Source: Acinetobacter sp. N54.MGS-139
Lineage (GTDB): Bacteria > Pseudomonadota > Gammaproteobacteria > Burkholderiales > Burkholderiaceae_F
Length of the DNA stretch: 64,000 nt
NCBI GenBank assembly: GCA_000980495.1
Contig: LARN01000006.1
Location: 1 to 64,000 of the forward strand
Reading direction: 5' to 3'
Shown: positions 1 to 10,343 of the stretch, piece after piece
Layout: each line of letters begins with the position of its first letter
How positions within the stretch are numbered: the stretch's first letter is position 1
Notes under the pieces: generated by a model
Seen by the model: only the letters and a program-made list of their open reading frames with translations
What the model was told of the DNA's origin: nothing
The model's database searches: none
Made by a program: the position numbers and the translations under genes

Positions 1-98
1 CGGTCTAAAGTCTCCAGGAACTTTGTTCTTCTGGCACCGCCCAGCTGCGGTGAGGTTTCTGCAAATAAATCAGCGAATGTGGGGGCTTTAATCTTCAT
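1..98 (-). CDS. Partial CDS, possibly IS5-type transposase N-terminus
   Basis: An ATG at 98-96 opens a minus-strand frame that runs off the left edge and encodes 32 residues beginning MKIKAPTFADLF and containing GGARRTKFLETLD. A TATAAT box lies upstream in minus orientation (about 131-136). The pattern of a short hydrophilic start, then RR, then FL..LD resembles the N-terminus of IS5-family transposases, which usually continue into a PW motif. That motif would fall outside the window, so the family call is a guess. It could also be an unrelated gene. Confidence 0.4.
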   Translation of the reverse strand, partial: MKIKAPTFADLFAETSPQLGGARRTKFLETLD

Positions 99-101
99 AG
101 T

Positions 102-120
102 CACACTTTTCGGTAGTGTG
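102..120 (-). other. Hairpin in leader of left-edge gene
   Basis: CACACT at 102-107 and AGTGTG at 115-120 form a perfect 6-bp stem with a 7-base loop, between the TATAAT-like box and the ATG of the left-edge gene. Transposase genes often carry such start-proximal hairpins, which limit translation from outside transcripts. That role is inferred here. Confidence 0.4.
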
Positions 121-305
121 CTAATTATAGCATATCACCCACCTTTTGTGCAGAGGTTCCCTAAATTGGACGCATCTTTTTCTTAATGTTTCTCGTTGCG
201 GCTGCCTCTTTCCTTTCATTACCTATTTGAGTTTCTCGACTCCGTCTTCCCTGATTTTTCATGGGAGAATAGCTCGTTAAAAACTGCCTGATTGAGGCTA
301 TCCCG

Positions 306-1346
306 ATGCATATTGAAAACGAAGTTAAACTTGACTTTAAAGACGTCCTTATCCGTCCGAAACGTTCAACGCTTTCCAGCCGTTCCAATGTCGATTTAAT
401 CAGACCGTTTACGCTGCGCAACAGCAAGGTCGAATACTCCGGTGTCCCCATTATTGCTGCCAATATGGACACGACCGGAACGTTTGAAATGGCTGACGCG
501 CTCGGAAAATATGATCTTTCCGTTGCGCTGCATAAGCACTACTCCGAAGACGAATACGTCGCCTATTTCAATGGCTTAAAACGTAAATCCACTGCTTTTT
601 ATTCCATGGGTATTACCGACAGCGATTTGAAGAAATTCAAAGCAGTGATGGAACGCGCCCCCGGTGCGATCGAATATCTTTGTATTGATGTCGCCAACGG
701 CTACACCGAAATCTTCGTCGATTTTGTCTCCAAAATCAGAGAAGAATTCCCGCACCTTGCCATCATGGCCGGCAATGTCGTCACCGGCGATATGACGGAA
801 GAATTGATTCTTGCCGGCGCTGATATCGTGAAAGTCGGCATCGGTCCGGGCTCCGTCTGCACCACGCGCAAGATGACCGGCGTCGGCTATCCTCAGCTCT
901 CCGCCATTATCGAGTGCGCTGATGCTGCCCACGGTCTCGGCGGACTGATCTGCTCAGACGGCGGCTGCACTCGACCGGGAGATATCGCCAAGGCTTTCGG
1001 CGGCGGCGCAGACTTCGTGATGCTCGGCGGCATGCTCGCCGGCCACAATGAAAGCGGCGGCGAAGTCATAGAAAAGGACGGCAAAGTCTTCCGCTCCTTC
1101 TACGGCATGAGCAGCAAATCTGCCATGGATAAATATTCCGGCGGTGTCGCCAAATACCGTGCTGCCGAAGGCAAGACGGTCTACCTCGAAGACCGCGGTC
1201 CGGTTGCAGATACCGTCCAGGAAATCCTCGGCGGCGTTCGCTCCGCCTGCACATACGTCGGTGCCCGCAGACTGAAAGAACTCACGAAACGCACAACTTT
1301 CGTCCGCGTCACTCAGCAGCTAAACGAAGTGTTCGGCAAGTCATAG
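306..1346 (+). CDS. guaC: GMP reductase
   Basis: NADPH-dependent GMP reductase converts GMP to IMP with release of ammonia and so links guanine and adenine nucleotide pools in the cytoplasm. The 346-residue product has the length of E. coli GuaC (347) and its landmarks: the N-terminal [13 protein letters not shown] block, the catalytic loop GPGSVCTTR with the active-site Cys near residue 186, the SDGGC phosphate-binding stretch and [14 protein letters not shown]. It has no CBS domains, which separates it from IMP dehydrogenase. The start follows a TTGAGG-type ribosome site. It is a single-gene unit closed by a strong terminator at 1366-1389. Confidence 0.96.
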   Translation: MHIENEVKLDFKDVLIRPKRSTLSSRSNVDLIRPFTLRNSKVEYSGVPIIAANMDTTGTFEMADALGKYDLSVALHKHYSEDEYVAYFNGLKRKSTAFYSMGITDSDLKKFKAVMERAPGAIEYLCIDVANGYTEIFVDFVSKIREEFPHLAIMAGNVVTGDMTEELILAGADIVKVGIGPGSVCTTRKMTGVGYPQLSAIIECADAAHGLGGLICSDGGCTRPGDIAKAFGGGADFVMLGGMLAGHNESGGEVIEKDGKVFRSFYGMSSKSAMDKYSGGVAKYRAAEGKTVYLEDRGPVADTVQEILGGVRSACTYVGARRLKELTKRTTFVRVTQQLNEVFGKS

Positions 1347-1365
1347 CCGATTGGTTTTTCTTCTC

Positions 1366-1389
1366 GGCCGCCCGCGGGCGGCCTTTTTT
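1366..1389 (+). terminator. Intrinsic terminator of guaC
   Basis: GGCCGCC (1366-1372) pairs with GGCGGCC (1377-1383) around a CGCG loop and is followed by six T. It lies 20 bases after the guaC stop. Confidence 0.9.
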
Positions 1390-1475
1390 GTGCCTGAATT
1401 GACAACATTTTCTTCTATCTCCGTACAACTTTCATAAAATGGTTTGATCAGTTTATTTTGGAGGGGGAGGAAACA

Positions 1476-2600
1476 ATGAACCACTCTGTCGCACACAAAG
1501 AAACAGCCGAGCCTCAAAAAATTGACGGTCAAAACGCCGCTGTCGTAGAAAAGAAATCCGAAGAACTCGAAGATTCTAAATTTGACCTCGGCGGTTACGA
1601 AAATCCCTATCAGTACCTGAAGCAATTTCTTCGTACCACTGACGAAACCGCTGCAGACAAACTCGCTGAAGCAGTGATGGGCAGCCTCACCGGACAAGGA
1701 CAGGAAAAGCTCCTGAAGTCTCTCATTGAACACGCCTGCTGCAGCTTTGATAAAAAGATCTCTGCAACGGCTGACATGAACGATCTTAAAAAAGATCTCA
1801 AGCCCGGTGAATATCCGTATGTCAACGGATACAACCGTGACCTTTACAACAAACAGCTCCGCGGTCTGCAGATTGAACTCCTGAAACTTCAGTCTTGGGT
1901 CCAGAAGAAAGGCAAGAAGCTCGTCATTATTTTTGAAGGTCGCGATGCGGCCGGCAAAGGGGGCACCATCCAGCGCTTTACCGAGCATCTCAATCCCAGA
2001 GGTGCCAGAATCACCGCACTTCCTAAACCAACGGAAACCGAAGAAGGTCAGTGGTACTTCCAGCGCTACGTAGCGCATCTGCCCTCTGCCGGTGAAATGG
2101 TCTTCTTTGACCGTTCCTGGTACAACCGCGCCGTTGTTGAACCGGTTATGGGCTTCTGCACGAAAGAACAGTACGAAACCTTCATGAAAGAAGTGCCGTC
2201 CTTTGAACGCAACCTGCTCTCTGAAGGCATCATTCTCTTTAAGTTCTGGCTGAATGTCACTCGCAAAGAACAGAAACGCCGCTTCAGACAGCGCCGCAAG
2301 GACCCGCTGAAGCAGTGGAAACTTTCTCCGGTTGACCTGGCCTCTTTGGACAAATGGGACAACTACACAAAGCACATCGATAAGATGTTTTTTGCAACGG
2401 ACACGGTTGACGCTCCGTGGACCGTTGTCGAAAGCGACGACAAGATGAGAGCACGTCTGAATGCCATCCGCTTTGTCCTCTCCAGCCTGCCTTACTCGGA
2501 CAAAGATGAGAAGAAGATCGGCACAGTCGATCCTCGTATCGTTTTCCGCGCTGCTGCCGTCACGGGTTTAACCAAAAAAGATAAGGACGATAAAAAATAA
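1476..2600 (+). CDS. ppk2: Polyphosphate kinase 2 family protein
   Basis: PPK2 enzymes move phosphate between polyphosphate and nucleoside di- or monophosphates. The 374-residue product carries the PPK2 core: Walker A GRDAAGKGG at about 155-163, the FFDRSWYNR Walker B block, and the basic lid RQRRKDPLKQWKLSP. The single core domain and general pattern fit class I (polyP plus NDP) best, but the class is inferred. The start is ATG 1476, because GGAGGGGGAGG lies just before it; an earlier in-frame TTG at 1458 lies upstream of that site. An N-terminal extension of about 100 residues precedes the usual core. A terminator follows at 2609. Confidence 0.92.
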   Translation: MNHSVAHKETAEPQKIDGQNAAVVEKKSEELEDSKFDLGGYENPYQYLKQFLRTTDETAADKLAEAVMGSLTGQGQEKLLKSLIEHACCSFDKKISATADMNDLKKDLKPGEYPYVNGYNRDLYNKQLRGLQIELLKLQSWVQKKGKKLVIIFEGRDAAGKGGTIQRFTEHLNPRGARITALPKPTETEEGQWYFQRYVAHLPSAGEMVFFDRSWYNRAVVEPVMGFCTKEQYETFMKEVPSFERNLLSEGIILFKFWLNVTRKEQKRRFRQRRKDPLKQWKLSPVDLASLDKWDNYTKHIDKMFFATDTVDAPWTVVESDDKMRARLNAIRFVLSSLPYSDKDEKKIGTVDPRIVFRAAAVTGLTKKDKDDKK

Positions 2601-2608
2601 TGGATGAG

Positions 2609-2640
2609 GACCGCTTGGCCGACAAGCGGTCTTCTTTGCG
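2609..2640 (+). terminator. Intrinsic terminator of ppk2
   Basis: GACCGCTTG (2609-2617) pairs perfectly with CAAGCGGTC (2623-2631) and is followed by TTCTTTG. It lies between the ppk2 stop and the engB start and makes the in-frame ATG at 2604, inside this hairpin region, an unlikely engB start. Confidence 0.75.
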
Positions 2641-2672
2641 TTAATCTACGCAGATTATTTACGAGGTCACTT

Positions 2673-3314
2673 ATGAGCGCCCTTTTTGATTCAGCACGAT
2701 TTGTTATGTCCGTCTCAGAGCTTATGGGGCTGCCTGAGACAGAACTCCCTGAAATTGCGTTCGCCGGAAGATCTAACGCCGGAAAGTCAACGACGATTAA
2801 CGTTCTTTGCCGTCAGTCTCGCTTGGCCTTTTCTTCTAAAACTCCCGGAAGAACGCAGCTTTTGAATTTTTTCGAGCTCTCGCTTAAGGGAGAAAAACCG
2901 AGACAAAGAATTCCCGAATGCTTCCTTGTCGACCTGCCGGGCTACGGCTACGCAAAAGCCGCCCCCGAAACGCGTAAGAACTGGGAAGGCCTCGTCGGCG
3001 GCTACGTCCAGCAAAGACCTCAGCTGATGGGCATGGTGCTCGTCATGGATGCAAGAAGACCCTTCATGCCTGCAGATGAATTCTTATTGGACTTTCTCTC
3101 TGTCAGACCCGATCTCAAACTTCATCTCCTGCTGAATAAAGCTGACCAGCTTAAAACCATGGAAAAACGCCAAGTCTTAAACGCGGTTAAAGATCGTGCT
3201 CTGTCAATGGGCGACCATGTAAGCGTCCAGCTCTTCTCCGGCCTTAAGAAAGAAGGCGTCGAGCAGCTCCAGAACGTTCTTTGCACCTGGCTAAACTTGC
3301 CGCTTGGCAGCTAA
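2673..3314 (+). CDS. engB: Ribosome biogenesis GTPase EngB/YsxC
   Basis: EngB is an essential TrmE-Era-type GTPase that binds immature large ribosomal subunits. The G1 motif GRSNAGKS is at 32-39, the TPGRTQ switch region at 58-62, G3 DLPG at 87-90 and G4 NKAD at 155-158. Length is 213 residues, normal for the family. The start is ATG 2673, preceded by an ACGAGGT ribosome site; the first residues line up with other EngB proteins only from here, although the frame is open back to 2604. A terminator and then hemB follow. Confidence 0.95.
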   Translation: MSALFDSARFVMSVSELMGLPETELPEIAFAGRSNAGKSTTINVLCRQSRLAFSSKTPGRTQLLNFFELSLKGEKPRQRIPECFLVDLPGYGYAKAAPETRKNWEGLVGGYVQQRPQLMGMVLVMDARRPFMPADEFLLDFLSVRPDLKLHLLLNKADQLKTMEKRQVLNAVKDRALSMGDHVSVQLFSGLKKEGVEQLQNVLCTWLNLPLGS

Positions 3315-3338
3315 AATTTAATTTTTGTTTCACGATTG

Positions 3339-4405
<1,067 letters not shown>

Positions 4406-4444
4406 CCAGATTCCGACGCTCTGACAAAGAGCGCAGGTAGCAAA

Positions 4445-4486
4445 AAGCCTCTGATCCGATTAGGCGTCAGAGGCTTGATTTTTTCG
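4445..4486. terminator. Shared terminator between hemB and hslR
   Basis: AAGCCTCTGA (4445-4454) pairs with TCAGAGGCTT (4467-4476). GATTTTTT follows on the plus side and an A-run (4442-4446) supplies T on the minus side, so it can stop both convergent genes. Confidence 0.85.
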
Positions 4487-4503
4487 GGCAACGGACGTTG
4501 TCT

Positions 4504-4938
4504 TTAAAAGTCTTTTGAAGGATCGAATTCGGCCATGAACTGCCGAATTTTGCGGCCGTCTCGTTTGGTAGGACGTCCGTGATAATCGCTTCCCGGCATC
4601 GGCATGAGTCGGCTGTTTTCTTTGATTCGAGTACGCGTCTCTAAGCTATCCGGCGTTTCTTCGTACAGTGTTTGGGCGACCGCCGCACTTCCTCGTTTGG
4701 AAGAAAGGGCCTTAACAACAACGATAAAACGCTCCTCGCCCCGGATGATTTCAAGTTGATCGCCAATCTTGATCTCCTTGCTTGCCTTCAGTCTGACACC
4801 GTTCATACGAATACGGCCGAGTTCGATGTTGTCCTGAGACAAAGTACGCGTTTTAAAAAATCGCGCCGCCCAAAGCCATTTATCCAGTCGTACTGAAGTC
4901 GACTCCTCTGCCGCCGGTTTGTTCTGTGTATTCTTCAT
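4504..4938 (-). CDS. hslR: S4-domain RNA-binding heat-shock protein Hsp15
   Basis: Hsp15 binds 50S subunits that carry blocked peptidyl-tRNA and helps recycle them. The protein is basic, with an S4 RNA-binding domain at about 15-75 (VRLDKWLWAARFFKTRTLS, then GRIRMNG) and a basic tail, as in E. coli Hsp15. The start is set at ATG 4938 (144 aa): AGGA at 4948-4951 sits directly against the upstream ATG at 4947 but at a workable 9 bases from this one. It lies just downstream of rplQ, after that gene's terminator, so it probably has its own promoter or is read through at low level. Confidence 0.88.
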   Translation of the reverse strand: MKNTQNKPAAEESTSVRLDKWLWAARFFKTRTLSQDNIELGRIRMNGVRLKASKEIKIGDQLEIIRGEERFIVVVKALSSKRGSAAVAQTLYEETPDSLETRTRIKENSRLMPMPGSDYHGRPTKRDGRKIRQFMAEFDPSKDF

Positions 4939-4965
4939 ATTTCGCATTCCTAATGAGCGGATATA

Positions 4966-4993
4966 ACAAAGGCCCGCAAATGCGAGCCTTTGT
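4966..4993 (-). terminator. Terminator of the alpha operon (rplQ)
   Basis: ACAAAGGC (4966-4973) pairs with GCCTTTGT (4986-4993). On the minus strand the stem is followed by TATAT. It lies 20 bases after rplQ and marks the end of the ribosomal supercluster. Confidence 0.7.
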
Positions 4994-5013
4994 CTTAAAT
5001 TACTTCAGAGAAA

Positions 5014-5415
5014 TTATTCAGCTTTCTGAGCTTCTTCTTTAGCAGGAGCAGCATCAGTCGTTTTCTGAACAAGTTCAACATAAGCCAGAGGAGCGTTGTC
5101 GCCGACACGGTAACCCATTTTCAGGATACGTGTGTAGCCGCCTTTACGGTCTTTGAACATCGGTCCGATTTCGTTGAAGAGTTTGACAACGATTTCGCGA
5201 TCGCGCAGACGGTTGAAGGCAAGACGCTTGTTCGCAACTGTCGGTTCTTTGGCCAGAGTGATCATCGGTTCAACAACGCGACGAAGCTCTTTAGCTTTCG
5301 GCAGTGTGGTCTTGATGGCTTCATGACGAAGCAGAGAGTTCATCATGTTGCGAAGCATGGCCAGACGATGGGCCGATGTACGATTCAGTTTGCGAAGTCC
5401 GAGTTTATGACGCAT
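5014..5415 (-). CDS. rplQ: 50S ribosomal protein L17
   Basis: L17 is a 23S rRNA-binding protein of the large subunit, at the exit-tunnel side. The 133-residue product opens with the diagnostic [20 protein letters not shown] and has the family core up to about residue 118, then an acidic Ala/Glu tail. It is the last gene of the alpha operon, as in E. coli, but is separated from rpoA by about 160 bases with hairpins, more than the usual few bases. A terminator follows. Confidence 0.97.
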   Translation of the reverse strand: MRHKLGLRKLNRTSAHRLAMLRNMMNSLLRHEAIKTTLPKAKELRRVVEPMITLAKEPTVANKRLAFNRLRDREIVVKLFNEIGPMFKDRKGGYTRILKMGYRVGDNAPLAYVELVQKTTDAAPAKEEAQKAE

Positions 5416-5480
5416 TTTTAAAATTCCTTAAAAGTTTCTAGTTAGGGTGCCGTTTAGGCATCTCCCGTCTCTTCTATCTC

Positions 5481-5521
5481 CTACCGGAGCGGGCGGGTAG
5501 GCTCGGCATTCTAACCGAGCC
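5481..5521 (-). other. Hairpins between rpoA and rplQ
   Basis: GGCTCGG (5500-5506) pairs with CCGAGCC (5515-5521), and CTACC (5481-5485) can pair with GGTAG (5496-5500). There is no T-run on the minus strand, so a processing or translational role is more likely than termination. The function is unknown. Confidence 0.5.
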
Positions 5522-5575
5522 GGGTACTGCTGACAAATAATTCAAATAAAACAAGTACTACAAATTGTTCTGCGA

Positions 5576-6616
5576 TTAGTGGTCAAGACCGACAGGAGGC
5601 CAGTTTTCAAGCTTCATGCCGAGTGTCAAACCGTGGGCAGCAAGAACTTCCTTGATTTCGTTAAGGGACTTGCGGCCGAGGTTCGGAGTCTTGAGCAGTT
5701 CGTTTTCGGTTCTCTGGATCAAGTCGCCGATATAGTAAATGTTTTCGGCCTTGAGGCAGTTGGCGGAACGAACGGTAAGTTCGAGGTCGTCAACCGGACG
5801 ACGAAGAATCGGATCAACCGGAGGCTGCGGTTTAGCCATCGGAGCTTCGACAGGAGCCTGAGGCTGCACGCCGCCGAAAGCAGGCTGCGGAGCAACGGGT
5901 TCAAGACCGATGGTGGGCAGACCGCCGAAGACGGAAAGCTGATCCTGGAGAATATGGGCAGCCTGACGCAGCGCTTCTTCAGGAAGAATGGCGCCGTTCG
6001 TCTCAATGTTCATGACGAGTTTGTCAAGGTCGGTGCGCTGTTCGACACGTGCGTTTTCAACACGGTAGGCAACGCGCAGGATCGGGGAGAAGGAAGCATC
6101 CATGATGATGCGGCCGATCGTGCCCTTGCTGTAGTCGTCTTTAAGTGCTCTCATGTCACCGGGCTGGTAGCCGCGGCCTTTTTCAATCTTGAGCTGCATG
6201 TCAAGCTTGCCGCCGGAAAGGTTGGCAATGACATGTTCCGGATTGAGAATCTGGACATCGTGCGGCAGATCGAAGTCTGCAGCAGTGACGACGCCTTCGC
6301 CTTCTTTGCGAAGTGTGATCGTAACTTCGTCACGATTTTCAAGTTTAAAGATGATGCCTTTGACATTCAAAAGAATGTCAACCACGTCTTCCTTAACTCC
6401 GTCAATTTGGCTGTATTCATGAACAACACCTGCAATCTGAGCTTCTGTCGGAGCAAAACCGACCATGGAGCTCAAAAGAACACGGCGCAGCGCATTGCCA
6501 AGAGTGTGAGCATAACCGGTTTCAAACGGTTCCATCGTTACGGTGGCGGAATAAGGATTGCCTTCTGCAGTTTCTACTTCAATGCTGCGAGGCTTAAGGA
6601 GAGCATTTACAGACAT
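5576..6616 (-). CDS. rpoA: RNA polymerase alpha subunit
   Basis: Alpha nucleates RNA polymerase assembly, and its C-terminal domain contacts UP elements and activators. The start is ATG 6616 after AAGGAAAA, giving 346 residues. The N-terminal domain covers about 1-235 ([15 protein letters not shown] is visible) and the C-terminal domain about 275-340 ([18 protein letters not shown], then [13 protein letters not shown]). The connecting linker is unusually long and rich in Pro, Ala and Gln, which explains the excess over the usual 325-329 residues. It follows rpsD after a hairpin-rich gap. Confidence 0.98.
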   Translation of the reverse strand: MSVNALLKPRSIEVETAEGNPYSATVTMEPFETGYAHTLGNALRRVLLSSMVGFAPTEAQIAGVVHEYSQIDGVKEDVVDILLNVKGIIFKLENRDEVTITLRKEGEGVVTAADFDLPHDVQILNPEHVIANLSGGKLDMQLKIEKGRGYQPGDMRALKDDYSKGTIGRIIMDASFSPILRVAYRVENARVEQRTDLDKLVMNIETNGAILPEEALRQAAHILQDQLSVFGGLPTIGLEPVAPQPAFGGVQPQAPVEAPMAKPQPPVDPILRRPVDDLELTVRSANCLKAENIYYIGDLIQRTENELLKTPNLGRKSLNEIKEVLAAHGLTLGMKLENWPPVGLDH

Positions 6617-6694
6617 TAATTTTCCTTTTAACAATACCCTCGGCTCGTTACACCGATAAGGCTGTAGGAATTATTGAGGCTCATAAATGACACG

Positions 6695-6758
6695 ACGATC
6701 TCAGCCTCAAGGAAGAGATCGTGTGTAAAACTAAACCGGCAGCGCACTACACTGCCGG
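6695..6758 (-). other. Two hairpins between rpsD and rpoA
   Basis: On the minus strand, 12 bases after rpsD, CTGCCGG/CCGGCAG (6752-6758 with 6736-6742) forms a 7-bp stem followed by TTTAGTTTTA, like a leaky terminator. A second stem, ACGATCTC/GAGATCGT (6695-6702 with 6715-6722), follows. They may adjust the rpoA to ribosomal-protein ratio. The function is inferred. Confidence 0.55.
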
Positions 6759-6769
6759 GGTACTGCAAA

Positions 6770-7393
6770 TTAGCGAGAATACAATTCAACAATCAGAGAT
6801 TCGTTCACGTCCGGACAAATTTCGTCACGGGCAGGAACATTCTTGAAAGTACCTTCCAATTTCTTGGTGTCAACGGAAACCCAGTCGGGCAGACCGTTGG
6901 ACTCGGCAAGTTTCAGGGATTCGGCGATGCGAACCTGATTCTTGGCCTTTTCACGGACGGCGATAACATCACCGGCCTTAACGGAGTAGGAAGGAATATT
7001 AACCTTGTTGCCGTTAACGCTGATAGCGCAGTGGGAAACGAGCTGACGTGCTTCAGCACGTGTGCAGCCGAAGCCCATGCGATAGACAACGTTGTCTAAG
7101 CGACATTCAAGAAGGCTGAGGAGCTGTTCGCCGGTGTTGCCGCGTTTGCGGGCAGCTTTGGCAAAATACAGTCTGAACTGGCGTTCGAGAACGCCATACA
7201 TACGTTTAACTTTCTGCTTTTCACGAAGCTGAGCACCGTAGTCAGAAAGACGAGCACCGGAAGTGCGTCCATGCTGACCGGGGGCAGATTCGGATTTGCA
7301 TTTTGAATCGAAGGAGCGAACAGCGCTCTTCAGATTCAAGTCGCAGCCTTCACGGCGTGCGAGCTTTTCTTTAGGTCCGGTATAACGAGCCAT
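6770..7393 (-). CDS. rpsD: 30S ribosomal protein S4
   Basis: S4 is a primary 16S rRNA-binding protein that starts 30S body assembly and, in E. coli, represses the alpha operon. The 207-residue product begins [16 protein letters not shown], with an S4 RNA-binding domain at about 97-160 ([25 protein letters not shown]). The N-terminus carries Cys18 but not a full zinc Cys set. It lies between rpsK and rpoA in canonical order. Confidence 0.98.
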   Translation of the reverse strand: MARYTGPKEKLARREGCDLNLKSAVRSFDSKCKSESAPGQHGRTSGARLSDYGAQLREKQKVKRMYGVLERQFRLYFAKAARKRGNTGEQLLSLLECRLDNVVYRMGFGCTRAEARQLVSHCAISVNGNKVNIPSYSVKAGDVIAVREKAKNQVRIAESLKLAESNGLPDWVSVDTKKLEGTFKNVPARDEICPDVNESLIVELYSR

Positions 7394-7460
7394 TTTTTCT
7401 CTTATCCTGTGTCTTCCACATTCAGTTCATCGATTTCACGATAAACGCGGGAATTAGTTA

Positions 7461-7874
7461 TTAAACACGACGACGCTTCGAAGGACGAACACCGTTGTGA
7501 GGAACGGGAGTAACGTCTTGAATGGAAGTGACGCGAATACCAAGAGCGTTGAGAGCGCGAACACTCGACTCACGGCCGGGTCCGGGTCCGGTAATGCGGA
7601 CTTCAACGTTCTTTAAGCCATATTCAAGGGCGTGACGGCCGGCCTGCTCGGCAGCAACCTGAGCTGCGAACGGAGTGGACTTACGAGAGCCTTTGAAACC
7701 CTGAGCGCCGGAGCTGGAAGCTGCAATAGCATTGCCCTGACGGTCAGTAATAGTGATGATTGTGTTGTTAAAGGAAGCGTGAACGTGGGCGATGCCTTCG
7801 GTCACAACTTTTTTAACTTTTCTACGAGCACGCTGAGCAGCGATCTGCTGAGCGTTAGGAATCTTTCCTGCCAT
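7461..7874 (-). CDS. rpsK: 30S ribosomal protein S11
   Basis: S11 lines the 30S platform and contacts mRNA near the E site. The 137-residue protein shows [30 protein letters not shown], and the C-terminal [16 protein letters not shown]. An Asn-Gly pair near the C-terminal region, isomerised to isoaspartate in E. coli, is retained. It follows rpsM by 14 bases. Confidence 0.98.
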   Translation of the reverse strand: MAGKIPNAQQIAAQRARRKVKKVVTEGIAHVHASFNNTIITITDRQGNAIAASSSGAQGFKGSRKSTPFAAQVAAEQAGRHALEYGLKNVEVRITGPGPGRESSVRALNALGIRVTSIQDVTPVPHNGVRPSKRRRV

Positions 7875-7888
7875 AGTCGTCCTTTACC

Positions 7889-8254
7889 TTACTTTTTGAG
7901 AGCGACGCCAGCTTTCTTTGGACCCTTGCGAGTGCGTGCATTCGTACGAGTGCGCTGACCGCGAACGGGCAGACCGCGGCGATGACGCATGCCTCTGTAG
8001 GTGCCTAAGTCGATAAGGCGTTTAATTGACAATTGAATTTCACGACGAAGGTCGCCTTCAACAGTGAGCTTGCTGATCGCATCACGAATGCGTTCGAGTT
8101 CGGCGTCTGTTAAATCTTTAACCTTCTTAGTTTTTTCAACACCAACCGCTTCCAAAATTTCACGGGCACGGGGACGGCCGATGCCATAGATGGCAGTCAA
8201 GCCGATTTCAGCGTGCTGATTCGGCGGAATGTTAATACCGGCGATACGAGCCAT
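7889..8254 (-). CDS. rpsM: 30S ribosomal protein S13
   Basis: S13 sits in the 30S head and bridges to L5 and the P-site tRNA. The 121-residue product has [21 protein letters not shown] at the start, a helix-two-turn-helix region, and the basic tail [17 protein letters not shown]. It lies 13 bases after rpmJ in the alpha operon. Confidence 0.98.
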   Translation of the reverse strand: MARIAGINIPPNQHAEIGLTAIYGIGRPRAREILEAVGVEKTKKVKDLTDAELERIRDAISKLTVEGDLRREIQLSIKRLIDLGTYRGMRHRRGLPVRGQRTRTNARTRKGPKKAGVALKK

Positions 8255-8267
8255 TATTTACCTCTAA

Positions 8268-8381
8268 TTAGCCTTGGCGCTGTTTATGACGGGGATCCGA
8301 GCAGATAACGCGGACCACGCCTTTGCGCTTGATGATCTTGCACTTACGGCACATTTTTTTGACCGAAGCGTTTACTTTCAT
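8268..8381 (-). CDS. rpmJ: 50S ribosomal protein L36
   Basis: This small 37-residue protein starts [20 protein letters not shown] and ends with RHKQRQG. It has the zinc-ribbon pattern C11, C14, C27, H32 of the zinc-containing L36 form. L36 binds domain II/VI of 23S rRNA. It is the first gene after secY; the translation initiation factor gene infA, usual between secY and rpmJ in Burkholderiales, is not here. Confidence 0.97.
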   Translation of the reverse strand: MKVNASVKKMCRKCKIIKRKGVVRVICSDPRHKQRQG

Positions 8382-8474
8382 AGTTATCTCCAAAAGTGTA
8401 GGAAGCCTCTCGCGAAGACCTCATACAGAACCGACTCTGCCAAATGTAGTGCAGATGACAGAGTAAAGCATAAG

Positions 8475-8511
8475 GAGCGGGATTATAAACTAATCCCGCT
8501 CTTTATAGCAA
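8475..8511 (-). promoter_or_regulatory. Promoter nested in hairpin before rpmJ
   Basis: On the minus strand TTGCTA (8506-8511) and TATAAT (8482-8487) are 18 bases apart, a good sigma-70 promoter for rpmJ-rpsM-rpsK-rpsD-rpoA-rplQ. The same bases form a perfect 11-bp inverted repeat, GAGCGGGATTA (8475-8485) with TAATCCCGCTC (8491-8501), around loop TAAAC. The repeat may stop or stabilise the secY transcript. No convincing T-run follows it on the minus strand. Confidence 0.6.
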
Positions 8512-8533
8512 TATTTTAAATGGTTACAACCCG

Positions 8534-9862
8534 TTAGCGGGAAAGTGAACCGGGACCGAATCCGCGGAAGTTTGTTTTCTTCAGCAGAGATTCGTATTGA
8601 TGACTCATGAGATAAGCCTGAACCTGACTCATGAAATCCATTGTCACGACCACAACGATCAGCAGCGATGTACCGCCGAAGTAGAACGGAACGTTGAATC
8701 GCAGGTTGAGGAACTCAGGAACCAAACAGACAAACACTAAATAGATCGAACCGGCAAGTGTTAAGCGAAGCAGAACCTTGTCAATATAACGAGATGTCTG
8801 TTCGCCCGGACGAATACCGGGAACGAAAGCACCGCTCTTCTTGAGGTTCTCTGCAGTTTCTTTCGGATTGAAAACCAATGCCGTGTAGAAATATGCAAAG
8901 AAAACGATCAAGGCAGCGTAGAGCAATGTATAAAGCGGTTGACCCGGAGAAAGAGAAGCCGCTAAGTCACGAATCCAGCGAGTGGAGTCGCCGCTGGTAA
9001 ACCAACTGGCTAAAGTAGCCGGGAAGAGAATCAGCGAAGATGCAAAGATCGGCGGAATCACGTTGGCCATGTTTATCTTCAAAGGAAGATAAGAGCTCTG
9101 GCCGCCGTAAATACGGTTTCCGACCTGACGTTTTGCATAGTTGACGGTAATACGGCGTTGTCCTCTTTCGATGAAGACAACAAAAGCCGTCACCAGCATC
9201 ACGATCGCAATAATGAAGATCGCAGACAGAGGTCCGATCGCGCCGGTGGAAACCAACTGGAACAAACCGCTGACCGCAGCCGGAAGGCCGGCGACGATAC
9301 CTGCGAAAATGATGATCGAAATGCCGTTGCCGATACCGCGCTCTGTAATCTGCTCACCTAACCACATCAGGAACATGGTGCCGGTAACCAGAGAAATCAC
9401 ACAGACGCTGCGGAAGAAGAAACCCGGATCAATAACCAGGCCCGGCTGTGTTTCCAGGGCCACGGCAATACCGAGAGCCTGGAACAAACCGAGAAGCAGT
9501 GTACCGTAACGGGTGTACTGCGTAATCTTTCTTCTGCCGGACTCGCCTTCCTTACGCAGACTTTCCAAAGAGGGAAGCACGTAAGAAAGCATCTGCATGA
9601 TAATCGATGCCGAAATGTACGGCATGATACCAAGCGCGAAAACGGAGAAACGGGACAGGGCGCCGCCCGAGAACATGTTGAACAGCCCTAAGATGCCGCC
9701 CTGCTGCTGATTAAACAGCTCTTTTAAGGTATCTGGATCGATACCGGGAACCGGAATATGCGTGCCGATACGATAGACAACGAGAGCCAAAACAAGAAAA
9801 ATCAGACGTCTGTATAAGTCGCCGTATTTACTGCCGGCTTTCGCTGGAATGTTCTTGGCCAC
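8534..9862 (-). CDS. secY: Protein translocase subunit SecY
   Basis: SecY forms the inner-membrane protein channel with SecE and SecG. The 442-residue product has ten predicted membrane segments, the plug region near [19 protein letters not shown], and the conserved C-terminal cytosolic loop ending in [10 protein letters not shown]. Length matches the E. coli protein (443). It is the last gene of the spc transcript here and is followed by a large inverted repeat. Confidence 0.98.
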   Translation of the reverse strand: MAKNIPAKAGSKYGDLYRRLIFLVLALVVYRIGTHIPVPGIDPDTLKELFNQQQGGILGLFNMFSGGALSRFSVFALGIMPYISASIIMQMLSYVLPSLESLRKEGESGRRKITQYTRYGTLLLGLFQALGIAVALETQPGLVIDPGFFFRSVCVISLVTGTMFLMWLGEQITERGIGNGISIIIFAGIVAGLPAAVSGLFQLVSTGAIGPLSAIFIIAIVMLVTAFVVFIERGQRRITVNYAKRQVGNRIYGGQSSYLPLKINMANVIPPIFASSLILFPATLASWFTSGDSTRWIRDLAASLSPGQPLYTLLYAALIVFFAYFYTALVFNPKETAENLKKSGAFVPGIRPGEQTSRYIDKVLLRLTLAGSIYLVFVCLVPEFLNLRFNVPFYFGGTSLLIVVVVTMDFMSQVQAYLMSHQYESLLKKTNFRGFGPGSLSR

Positions 9863-9882
9863 GTTTAATTCCTTATCTCAAA

Positions 9883-10329
9883 TTATTTGTCAGCGTCTAC
9901 AACAACGGAACCGCCGGCAGCTTCAATAGCAGCCTTGGCACCTTTGGTGACAGACATACCGCGGACGGTAACTTTGCGAGTGATTTCTCCGGAGAGGATC
10001 ACACGAGCGTCCTTCATGTTGGATTTGATCACGTTGGCGTTGATCAGATCTGCCAGGTTGACTTCTTCCAGACCCAGTTTTTCAAGATCGCTCAAGCGAA
10101 CTTCAGCGACGAATTCATGGGTCCAGGAAGTGAAGCCGCGCTTCGGCAGACGACGATGCAGAGGCATCTGGCCGCCTTCGAAACCGACTTTATGGAAGCC
10201 GCCTGCACGGGACTTCTGACCTTTGTGGCCGCGGCCTGCAGTCTTGCCCCAGCCGCTGCCGACACCGCGACCGACGCGGTGAGAAGCGCTCTTGGAACCG
10301 AATGCCGGCTGAATAGTATTAAGTTTCAT
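9883..10329 (-). CDS. rplO: 50S ribosomal protein L15
   Basis: L15 is a late-binding large-subunit protein with a long basic extension. The 148-residue product has [20 protein letters not shown] and then the glycine/lysine-rich [17 protein letters not shown]. It lies between rpmD and secY in canonical order. Confidence 0.98.
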   Translation of the reverse strand: MKLNTIQPAFGSKSASHRVGRGVGSGWGKTAGRGHKGQKSRAGGFHKVGFEGGQMPLHRRLPKRGFTSWTHEFVAEVRLSDLEKLGLEEVNLADLINANVIKSNMKDARVILSGEITRKVTVRGMSVTKGAKAAIEAAGGSVVVDADK

Positions 10330-10343
10330 TGTCTAATCCTCAA

